Shown: piece after piece, positions 1 to 5,794 of the stretch | How the letters are laid out: each line of letters starts with the position of its first letter | How positions within the stretch are numbered: the stretch's first letter is position 1 | Assembly (NCBI GenBank): GCA_944381225.1 | Contig: CALWKJ010000057.1 | Span: forward strand, 1-6,250 | DNA length: 6,250 bases | Direction of reading: 5' to 3' | Origin: an uncultured Clostridia bacterium | GTDB lineage: Bacteria > Bacillota > Clostridia > Christensenellales > UBA1242 | Translations under genes and position numbers: made by a program | The notes under the pieces: model-generated | Database searches by the model: none | Told to the model about the DNA's origin: nothing | The model's input: the letters and a program-made list of their open reading frames with translations, nothing else

Positions 1-1717
1 TTACAACAATTTCACCACCATGAATACCGGCTTTAGGGCCAACATCAACAATAAAGTCTGCATTTTTAATTGTGTCTTCGTCATGCTCAACAACAATAAG
101 CGTATTACCCAAATCTCTTAAATGCTTTAAAGTTGCCAACAATTTGTCATTATCTCTTTGGTGAAGCCCAATGCTTGGCTCATCCAAAATATACAAAACT
201 CCAACCAAGCCACTTCCAATTTGAGTTGCCAATCTAATCCTTTGACTTTCTCCACCACTTAAGGTATTTGCACTCCTATGAAGAGTTAAATATCCAAGTC
301 CAACATCGTTTAAAAAATTTAACCTAGCTTTAATTTCTTTAATAATGGGTTCACTTATTTTTGACTCTGCTTCATCAAATTTAATAGTGTCTATATATTT
401 AATTAAATCTGTTACGCACATAGTGCTCATCTCATAAATATCCTTTCCATCTATTTTAACACTCAAAGCAGATTCATTTAATCTTTTGCCCAAACATTTT
501 TTACATGGCATCTCTTTCATAAATTTGCCTATTTCAAATTTTATATATTCACTAGTTGTTTCTTTATATCTTCTTTTTAAATTGTTTATAATACCTTCAA
601 AAGATGCGTTAAATTCACCATTAAATCTTGAATTGTGCATCTCCATTTTAATTTTTTCGCCATTGTTTCCATACAATACCAAATTCAACATTTCCTTTGG
701 CAAGTCTTTAACTGGACAATCTAAATCTAAACCATAATATTTATGGAGCATGTTAAAATATGTGCCTGCCATTGTATTTATATCTCCACTCCAGCCATTA
801 ATTAGAAAAGCGCCCTGTCTTATGGACAAATGCGAATTTTTTAAAACCAATCCCTCATCAATATCTTCAGTATAACCTATGCCAGTACATTCACTACAAG
901 CCCCAAAAGGACTATTAAAAGAAAATAATCTTGGCGTAATCTCTTCTAATGTCCAACCACATTCTGGACATGCAAAAAGTGTGCTATATAAAGTCTTTGT
1001 GCCATCGCACGAAACAATGCACAGCCCTTCACTAAGTTTAACTGCCGTTTCAATGCTCTCTGCCAATCTAGACTTAATATCTTCTTTCAAAATCAACCTG
1101 TCAATCACTGCGTTTATATCGTGTTTTTTGTTCTTATCTAAAGTTATTGTTTCATCTAAATTATACAAAACATTGTCTACTTCAACTCTAACATATCCAC
1201 TTTTTTTTAACTTTTCAAACAATTTCTCTTGCGCGCCTTTTTTTGATCTAACTAGTGGTGACATAACAATTATTTTGCTTTCATTTTTAAATGACATAAC
1301 CTTGTCAACAATTTGGTCAACAGTTTGCTTTTTTATCGCTTTGTTACAATGAGGACAATAAGGCGTTCCTATTCTTGAATATAATAGCCTTAAATAGTCA
1401 TAAATTTCTGTGACTGTACCCACTGTACTTCTTGGATTGTGATTGGTAGTCTTTTGATCAATAGAAATTGCTGGAGATAGCCCTTCAATTAAGTCAACAT
1501 CTGGTTTTTGGCTTTGACCTAAAAATTGCCTTGCATAAGAAGAGAGTGATTCTATATAACGCCTCTGACCTTCGGCAAATATTGTATCAAATGCCAAAGT
1601 ACTCTTTCCACTTCCACTAACACCAGTAAAAACTACCAACTTATTTCTTGGGATGTCAACATCTACATTTTTTAAATTGTTTTCTCTTGCTCCACGAATT
1701 TTTATAATATTTTCCAT
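1..1717 (-). CDS. uvrA: UvrA, excinuclease ABC subunit A (N-terminal 572 residues, cut by window edge)
   Basis: UvrA is the DNA-damage-sensing ABC ATPase of nucleotide excision repair; it dimerises, loads UvrB at lesions and leaves. I translated the frame from the ATG at 1717 to the left edge and found no stop. Visible: N-terminus MENIIKIRGARENNLKNV; Walker A GVSGSGKST at residues 32-40; a Cys pair C121-PH-C124 at the start of the UvrB-binding insertion; zinc-module pairs C250/C253 and C274/C277 (CPEC, CSEC); another pair C405/C408; ABC signature LSGGESQ at 486-492; Walker B/catalytic Asp-Glu 512-513 in LDEPSIGLHQRDN; then VVEHDEDTI. UvrA is usually about 940 residues, so the second ATPase half lies outside the window. 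The start is fixed by alignment with known UvrA N-termini and by an in-frame stop at 1741-1739; only ATA/ATT codons lie between. There is no Shine-Dalgarno before the ATG. Identification is essentially certain. Confidence 0.98.
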   Translation of the reverse strand, partial: MENIIKIRGARENNLKNVDVDIPRNKLVVFTGVSGSGKSTLAFDTIFAEGQRRYIESLSSYARQFLGQSQKPDVDLIEGLSPAISIDQKTTNHNPRSTVGTVTEIYDYLRLLYSRIGTPYCPHCNKAIKKQTVDQIVDKVMSFKNESKIIVMSPLVRSKKGAQEKLFEKLKKSGYVRVEVDNVLYNLDETITLDKNKKHDINAVIDRLILKEDIKSRLAESIETAVKLSEGLCIVSCDGTKTLYSTLFACPECGWTLEEITPRLFSFNSPFGACSECTGIGYTEDIDEGLVLKNSHLSIRQGAFLINGWSGDINTMAGTYFNMLHKYYGLDLDCPVKDLPKEMLNLVLYGNNGEKIKMEMHNSRFNGEFNASFEGIINNLKRRYKETTSEYIKFEIGKFMKEMPCKKCLGKRLNESALSVKIDGKDIYEMSTMCVTDLIKYIDTIKFDEAESKISEPIIKEIKARLNFLNDVGLGYLTLHRSANTLSGGESQRIRLATQIGSGLVGVLYILDEPSIGLHQRDNDKLLATLKHLRDLGNTLIVVEHDEDTIKNADFIVDVGPKAGIHGGEIVV

Positions 1718-1724
1718 GGTTATA

Positions 1725-1753
1725 ATTATACCACATTTTTATCAATAAATAAA
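1725..1753 (-). promoter_or_regulatory. uvrA promoter with extended -10, giving a probably leaderless mRNA
   Basis: On the minus strand a perfect TATAAT lies at 1730-1725, preceded by TGG (1733-1731), which makes an extended -10. A weak -35-like TTTATT sits at 1753-1748 with a 17-bp spacer. Only 7 bases separate the -10 from the ATG at 1717, so transcription would be expected to begin at or within a base of the start codon. No LexA-type box (GAAC...GTTC) is present in the intergenic region. A TTGACA also occurs on the minus strand at 1796-1791 but has no convincing -10 at the right distance. Confidence 0.75.
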
Positions 1754-1762
1754 TAATATTAT

Positions 1763-1780
1763 TTACATTTATTACATTTA
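1763..1780. repeat. Tandem 9-bp direct repeat between divergent promoters
   Basis: TTACATTTA occurs twice head to tail, at 1763-1771 and 1772-1780. It lies upstream of the uvrA -35 on one side and 3 bases before the cassette -35 on the other, a position suited to a regulator that touches either promoter. An AT-only 14-bp palindrome (AAATAATATTATTT, 1751-1764) abuts it and overlaps the uvrA -35. In DNA this AT-rich such repeats can arise by chance, so an operator role is inference. Confidence 0.45.
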
Positions 1781-1783
1781 GTA

Positions 1784-1812
1784 TTGACTATGTCAAAAAA
1801 TGATGTTACTCT
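1784..1812 (+). promoter_or_regulatory. Promoter of the rightward two-gene cassette, probably leaderless
   Basis: A TTGACT -35 at 1784-1789, a 17-bp spacer and TACTCT at 1807-1812 preceded by TGT (1804-1806, extended -10) form a plausible sigma-70-type promoter. The -10 itself is only a partial match (TAnnnT). Its last base is 6 bases from the ATG at 1819, so the mRNA would begin at about the start codon. This mirrors the arrangement at uvrA on the other strand. Confidence 0.55.
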
Positions 1813-1818
1813 TAAAAT

Positions 1819-2637
1819 ATGAAAGAAAATTTGTATAAAAAAATAAACGAATTTAAAAAAAATGAAAAAAATTTTAAAAACAGATTAAAACATTTTTTAA
1901 AAGAATCTTTTGCAGTTTTGGGAGATGATTATTTAACTAATTTTTACCTTGAAAACAACTTTAATCTTCTTTCATTAACAGATGAGCACATTGCAAAATG
2001 GAAAGACCAACAAATTCATATGCCTTTTTCAAACGCAACAATAGATAAATTAATTCAAACAAAAAAGATTGGTTTTAATCACATATACAATTTTAACAGA
2101 AATGGTAAAAATATATTAGGCTTATACTTAATCGGAAAAGACGAAAATACGGGTAAAAAAATTTTATATTCATTAATTATAATAAAAAACTTGCAAAACA
2201 AAGACAATTTAGATTTTTCAATCAAGTTAGATTTTTGTGTCAAGGGCAAAAAATGGTTCCCCTTAATAAGATTAGACACACTAGGAAATCCTCACTTAAA
2301 TTATTTAAAAGATGGAAAAGTTGCGACCTCATTAAAAGAAATTGGCGTAGCCATAACTCCTCACCTTCACAAAAACAGCTTTGAAACACAAGTTATATTT
2401 GATAAATTGGATTATACTCTTGCAGAGCATGTAAAGTCATTAAATTTTGAGAATTTTAACAGCAATGACAAAAATATATTTAAAGAAAGCATGTTGTATT
2501 TCTTAAATTATGCAAACATTGAATTGCCTTTAAACAAAAAAATAGAAAATACATTTAATTATGACTTTGTAAATCCGTTATGGGACTATGAAAAGCTTCA
2601 GCAAATAAAAAGGCCAGAACAATTACAAATAAATTAA
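1819..2637 (+). CDS. Uncharacterised 272-aa protein with His-rich core, first gene of cassette
   Basis: I do not recognise this protein firmly. It begins with a Lys-rich helical segment (residues 1-30), shows no signal peptide or membrane helix, and should be cytosolic. The central part (about 96-195) looks like a compact alpha/beta domain. It carries RLDTLGNPHLN at 151-161 and TPHLHKNSFETQVIF at 180-194, so R151, D153, H159, H182 and H184 are candidate active-site or metal residues. The paired PHxN and PHxH pattern is reminiscent of the DUF6978 family, a resemblance from memory that was not tested. The C-terminal part is helical. An in-frame TAA at 1813-1815 excludes a longer start. There is no Shine-Dalgarno; the -10 sits 6 bases upstream, so a leaderless message is likely. 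The next gene follows after 24 bp on the same strand. A nuclease-like or toxin role is possible but unproven. Confidence 0.85.
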   Translation: MKENLYKKINEFKKNEKNFKNRLKHFLKESFAVLGDDYLTNFYLENNFNLLSLTDEHIAKWKDQQIHMPFSNATIDKLIQTKKIGFNHIYNFNRNGKNILGLYLIGKDENTGKKILYSLIIIKNLQNKDNLDFSIKLDFCVKGKKWFPLIRLDTLGNPHLNYLKDGKVATSLKEIGVAITPHLHKNSFETQVIFDKLDYTLAEHVKSLNFENFNSNDKNIFKESMLYFLNYANIELPLNKKIENTFNYDFVNPLWDYEKLQQIKRPEQLQIN

Positions 2638-2661
2638 AATTTTAAATAATGAGGAAAATAT

Positions 2662-2982
2662 ATGGAATTTGAAACAGCAAAAAAAGAAATAAAAACAAAA
2701 TATAAAACAAATACAATAACCAATGATGTAGAGCAAATATTTATTCCAAAATTGTTAGATGAATACAATTTATATTTCATTGTTTTAAAAAATAGTTCAA
2801 AAGGCGCATACTTAACTGACTACGCAAAAAACTGTGAAACATTAAATATAACAACACAAAAATCTGAAGAAATTGCTAAGGAGTTTAATATAAATTGCAA
2901 AGAAAACTGCTTATTCACAAATTATAATAGTTTAAACGACTTAAATAATTTTATAAAGTGTTTAGATAAATTATCCAAATAA
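2662..2982 (+). CDS. Small DUF1828-like protein (106 aa), second gene of cassette
   Basis: This small soluble protein has a good Shine-Dalgarno, GAGGA at 2651-2655, 6 bases before the ATG, unlike the gene before it. The central strand-turn pattern, a hydrophobic strand (YFIVLK, 38-43) followed by GAYLTDYAKNCETL (48-61), resembles the 'y(I/L)TDdG.t...L' core of DUF1828. A helical stretch with KEFNI (73-77) and a helical C-terminus also fit that family, recognised from memory. DUF1828 has no established biochemical function that I can state. Four cysteines (C58, C79, C83, C100) include a CxxxC pair that might bind metal or be incidental. It lies 24 bp after the 272-aa gene and is probably co-transcribed with it, so the two products may act as partners. 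Its stop is followed at once by the shared terminator. Confidence 0.85.
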   Translation: MEFETAKKEIKTKYKTNTITNDVEQIFIPKLLDEYNLYFIVLKNSSKGAYLTDYAKNCETLNITTQKSEEIAKEFNINCKENCLFTNYNSLNDLNNFIKCLDKLSK

Positions 2983-3008
2983 AAACATACCTTGCAAGGT
3001 ATGTTTTT
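2981..3008. terminator. Bidirectional terminator shared by cassette and uvrB
   Basis: A perfect 28-bp palindrome is centred between 2994 and 2995, with core ACATACCTTGCAAGGTATGT at 2985-3004 flanked by A-tracts on the left and T-tracts on the right. Read in either direction it gives a GC-containing hairpin followed by at least 5 U residues. It overlaps both stop codons: TAA at 2980-2982 on plus and TAA at 3010-3008 on minus. Confidence 0.92.
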
Positions 3009-4966
3009 TAAATATTATTATTTTTTTTCAGTTTAAGAATTTCGTCTCTTAATTTAATAGCCGTTTCAAAATCCAATTGTTTTGAAGCTATATTCATTAA
3101 TCTTTTTAATCTGTCTATTTCGTTGTTAATATCTTTTTTAGACTTTTTAACTTCAGTTGATTTGTGAGTTATTTCCAATGTATTTTTTATTTCTTTTGTA
3201 ATAGTTTTAGGAATAATATTGTTTTTTTGATTGTATTCTTGTTGTATCTTTCGCCTACGCTGCGTTTCATCTATGGCTTTCTTCATAGAATCTGTTATAA
3301 CATCGGCATACATAATAACTCTTCCCTCATTGTTTCTGCTGGCTCTTCCAATAGTTTGAATTAAAGCACCCTCACTTCTTAAAAATCCTTCTTTATCTGC
3401 ATCTAAAATACAAACAAGTTCTACTTCGGGCAAATCCAAACCTTCTCTAAGCAAATTTATCCCAACCAAAACATCAAAATCTCCCCTTCTCAAACCATTA
3501 ATTATTTCAATTCTTTCCATTGTGTCAATTTCAGAATGTAAATATTTTACCTTTATTTTTCTTTCTGCCAAAAATTCTGTTAAGTTTTCTGCCATTCTTT
3601 TTGTTAGTGTTGTAATTAGTACTCTATGCTGTTTTTTTGTAACTTTAAATATCTCATTTATTAAATCTTCAATTTGTCCATTTGTCTTTCTAACTTCAAC
3701 TAAAGGATCCAATAAACCTGTTGGTCTTATTATTTGTTCAACAATATCATCGCTTACATTTTTTTCGTATGACGCAGGAGTTGCAGAAACAAAAGTCACC
3801 TGATTTAACCTTTTTTCAAACTCTTCAAATTTAAGGGGACGATTGTCATAAGCTGAAGGAAGCCTAAAGCCATATTCAACCAGATTTGTTTTTCGTGATT
3901 TATCGCCATTATACATTGCCCTTATTTGTGGTATTGTCATATGGCTTTCGTCAATAAAAGTAATAAATCCCTTAGGAAAATAATCCATTAGAGTAAAAGG
4001 TGGTTCTCCTATCTGCCTACCATCAAAATACCTAGAATAATTTTCTATACCACTGCAATAACCTATTTCTCTCATCATCTCAACATCATAACTTACTCTT
4101 TCTTTAATCCTTTGTGCCTCAATAAATTTATCTTGCTTTAAAAAGAACTCTACCATTTCATCTCTGTCCTTTTCAATATTTTGCAAAGCCATGTTCAGTT
4201 TGTCGCTGCCAACGGCATAATGTGTTGCTGGATAAATTGAAACATGTGACAATTCACAAATTTTATTACCACTAACAACATCAAATTCTGTAATTCTATC
4301 AACCTCGTCACCAAAAAATTCTACTTTAATAGCATGTTCGGAATTGCTAGCAGGAAAAATATCTAAAATATCACCTTTAGCCCTAAAGGTTGCCCGTTTA
4401 AAATCTATTTCGCTTCTTAAATATTGAATGTCGACCAATTTTTTAATTATATTGTCTCTAGAAACTTTATCTCCTTTTCTAATAGAAACTTGCATCCTAA
4501 AATATTCTTCTGGAGAACCCAATCCATATATACAAGAAACAGAGGCAACAACAATTACATCATTTCTTTCCATCAACGAAGCCGTAGCACTGTTTCTCAA
4601 TTTGTCAATTTCTTCATTAATAGCCATGTCTTTTTCAATGTATGTGTCGCTTGAAACAATGTATGCTTCTGGTTGATAATAATCATAGTATGAAACAAAA
4701 AACTCAACTCGGTTATTGGGAAAAAATTCTCTAAATTCATTACACAATTGAGCAGCAAGTGTTTTGTTGTGTGCAATAATAAGAGTTGGTTTATTTAGCT
4801 TAGCAATAACATTTGCCATTGTAAAAGTTTTTCCACTTCCAGTTACTCCAAGCAAAATTTGAGATTTAAGTCCCATTTCAAGATTTTCGCACAATTTATC
4901 AATAGCCTGTTGCTGATCACCAGCAGGTTTAAACTTAGAAACTAATTCAAATTTTTTTTCTTCCAT
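3008..4966 (-). CDS. uvrB: UvrB, excinuclease ABC subunit B (complete, 652 aa)
   Basis: UvrB is the central helicase-fold protein of nucleotide excision repair: it is loaded by UvrA, verifies the lesion and recruits UvrC for incision. Visible features: FKPAGDQQQAI (12-22); Walker A GVTGSGKT at 40-47; the beta-hairpin region SYYDYYQPEAYI (92-103) that inserts between DNA strands; Walker B-type DESH at 339-342; VSATPA (393-398); REGLDLPEV (507-515); arginine-finger motif QTIGRASRN (537-545); and a C-terminal UVR domain (about 614-648, LDFETAIKLRDEI) that contacts UvrC. Length is typical and all core motifs are intact. The Shine-Dalgarno AAGGA (4976-4972) lies 5 bases before the ATG and inside the last codons of the preceding gene, whose stop ends one base before the start, so translational coupling is likely. 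No SOS box is visible near it. Confidence 0.99.
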   Translation of the reverse strand: MEEKKFELVSKFKPAGDQQQAIDKLCENLEMGLKSQILLGVTGSGKTFTMANVIAKLNKPTLIIAHNKTLAAQLCNEFREFFPNNRVEFFVSYYDYYQPEAYIVSSDTYIEKDMAINEEIDKLRNSATASLMERNDVIVVASVSCIYGLGSPEEYFRMQVSIRKGDKVSRDNIIKKLVDIQYLRSEIDFKRATFRAKGDILDIFPASNSEHAIKVEFFGDEVDRITEFDVVSGNKICELSHVSIYPATHYAVGSDKLNMALQNIEKDRDEMVEFFLKQDKFIEAQRIKERVSYDVEMMREIGYCSGIENYSRYFDGRQIGEPPFTLMDYFPKGFITFIDESHMTIPQIRAMYNGDKSRKTNLVEYGFRLPSAYDNRPLKFEEFEKRLNQVTFVSATPASYEKNVSDDIVEQIIRPTGLLDPLVEVRKTNGQIEDLINEIFKVTKKQHRVLITTLTKRMAENLTEFLAERKIKVKYLHSEIDTMERIEIINGLRRGDFDVLVGINLLREGLDLPEVELVCILDADKEGFLRSEGALIQTIGRASRNNEGRVIMYADVITDSMKKAIDETQRRRKIQQEYNQKNNIIPKTITKEIKNTLEITHKSTEVKKSKKDINNEIDRLKRLMNIASKQLDFETAIKLRDEILKLKKNNNI

Positions 4967-4967
4967 A

Positions 4968-5330
4968 TTAATCCTTAAAAATAATTTTTAACAACAATCC
5001 CAAAACAAAGCTTAAAAGCGTAAGAAGTAAAGTTCTCAAAATCATTGCATAAAGAGCTTGTCTTTCTTTTTTTTCATCTTTTTTAAATGTCAAGCCCTTG
5101 TTTTTTAAATTTACACAATAATAATAACCCTTTTTGCTGTTAGAGACAACAAAATCAAGATAATTGTCTTTGCAAAGCGAAATCATTATGTCATTTAATT
5201 CTGCAATAGAAATTACGTACTTTTTAGATACATATTCAGCCAAATCGGATGTTAAAATAAGATATGATTTTTTATCTAAACATATCGAAGATAAATATGA
5301 CATAACTAATTTTTCTTTTTTATCTAACAT
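4968..5330 (-). CDS. Winged-helix-like protein with C-terminal membrane helix (120 aa), paralogue B
   Basis: The family is not recognised. Residues 1-75 look like a winged-helix domain: helices around 3-17, 26-35 and 42-55, then a wing-like beta pair DNYLDFVVSNSKKGYYYCVN (55-74). A basic linker (KKDEKKER, 83-90) leads to one hydrophobic helix (about 93-117, AMILRTLLLTLLSFVLGLLL), ending FKD. The basic residues before the helix favour a cytosolic N-terminal domain tail-anchored in the membrane. It aligns along its whole length with the gene just upstream (both start ML..(N/K)EKL and share the N-Y-(I/L) strand, KK-Y wing and terminal membrane helix), so the two are tandem paralogues. The GTAGGT ribosome site overlaps the stop of that gene (TAG 5339-5337), and uvrB starts one base after this stop. 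The reading frame is clearly real; DNA binding is inference. Confidence 0.88.
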   Translation of the reverse strand: MLDKKEKLVMSYLSSICLDKKSYLILTSDLAEYVSKKYVISIAELNDIMISLCKDNYLDFVVSNSKKGYYYCVNLKNKGLTFKKDEKKERQALYAMILRTLLLTLLSFVLGLLLKIIFKD

Positions 5331-5336
5331 AATTAC

Positions 5337-5702
5337 CTACATAATTAAATAATATAAAAATGTTCCCATAAATGAGGATAATATGCCAATTAAAAAAAAT
5401 ATAATTATAAGTAAAATAGTTTCATTTTTTATTTTTTTTAATTTATTTTTTTCTATTAATTCTTTTTCAAAAATGCTTTTGCTTTCATATGTGGCACAAA
5501 GACAATATTTTTTATCATCAAAATATTTGATGTTAATGTAGTTATTTAATTCTAAATGCTTTAATACATTTTTAATATTTATTTTTTTTATATTTTTTTG
5601 TAATAAAAAGTCTTCGAAGTCTTCAATTTCCAACACTTTATAATTGTCTTCACATTCATTTATTATAAATAATAAAATCAACTTTTCATTCTCAGATAAC
5701 AT
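5337..5702 (-). CDS. Winged-helix-like protein with C-terminal membrane helix (121 aa), paralogue A
   Basis: This is the first gene of the probable operon leading to uvrB; the family is not recognised. The N-terminal part (1-72) has helices at about 3-16, 26-35 and 42-53, then NYINIKYFDDKKYCLCATY (54-72), a likely winged-helix wing. A charged linker (EKNKLKKIKN, 84-93) precedes a single membrane helix at about 95-119. Basic residues before the helix predict the N-terminal domain is in the cytosol. Shine-Dalgarno AGGAAA (5715-5710) lies 7 bases before the ATG. Only 6 bp separate its stop from the start of paralogue B. The sequence is very rich in Ile, Lys and Asn, in line with the base composition. 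Similarity to paralogue B is moderate but continuous, indicating an old duplication. A membrane-linked regulator or structural protein is possible; no function can be assigned. Confidence 0.88.
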   Translation of the reverse strand: MLSENEKLILLFIINECEDNYKVLEIEDFEDFLLQKNIKKINIKNVLKHLELNNYINIKYFDDKKYCLCATYESKSIFEKELIEKNKLKKIKNETILLIIIFFLIGILSSFMGTFLYYLIM

Positions 5703-5727
5703 AACACCATTTCCTATAAATAGCTAC

Positions 5728-5733
5728 ATTATA
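5728..5733 (-). promoter_or_regulatory. Candidate -10 for the paralogue A-paralogue B-uvrB operon
   Basis: A perfect TATAAT on the minus strand (5733-5728) lies 25 bases upstream of the ATG at 5702, leaving room for a short leader with the AGGAAA ribosome site. The expected -35 position (around 5756-5751) is only T-rich (ATTTTT), with no good TTGACA match. In this AT-rich spacer a chance TATAAT cannot be excluded. No GAAC...GTTC box is seen in the whole 5703-5794 spacer. Confidence 0.45.
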
Positions 5734-5766
5734 TTATTTGTAAAAAAATAAAAAATAATAATTATT

Positions 5767-5790
5767 AAAAAAAGCAAATATTAATTTGCT
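5767..5790 (-). terminator. Rho-independent terminator of the ComEC-type gene
   Basis: Read on the minus strand, a perfect 7-bp stem AGCAAAT / ATTTGCT (5790-5784 with 5779-5773) closes a 4-base loop, and its last base begins a run of seven T (5773-5767). It lies 4 bases after the stop of the gene ending at 5795 and before the promoter of the next operon, so the two transcripts are probably separate. Confidence 0.85.
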
Positions 5791-5794
5791 CTTT

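Noticed and set aside
486..737. Plus-strand open frame of 83 codons
   Set aside because: Lies wholly inside the well-supported uvrA coding sequence on the other strand and shows no ribosome site or recognisable domain.
879..1352. Plus-strand open frame of 157 codons
   Set aside because: Antisense to the zinc-module and UvrB-binding region of uvrA; its composition is what reversed uvrA codons give.
1791..1796. TTGACA on the minus strand as a second uvrA -35
   Set aside because: The position 16-18 bases further on has only TAATAA/AATAAA-like sequence; the extended -10 at 1730-1725 is much better.
2079..2279. Minus-strand open frame of 66 codons within the 272-aa gene
   Set aside because: Shadow of the plus-strand gene, without its own ribosome site or promoter.
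3164..4676. Several plus-strand open frames (3164-3364, 3522-3803, 4424-4654, 4428-4676)
   Set aside because: All are antisense to conserved uvrB sequence, and two overlap each other in different frames.
5164..5352. Plus-strand open frame of 62 codons
   Set aside because: Antisense to paralogue B, which has a ribosome site, a coupled neighbour and a paralogue supporting it.
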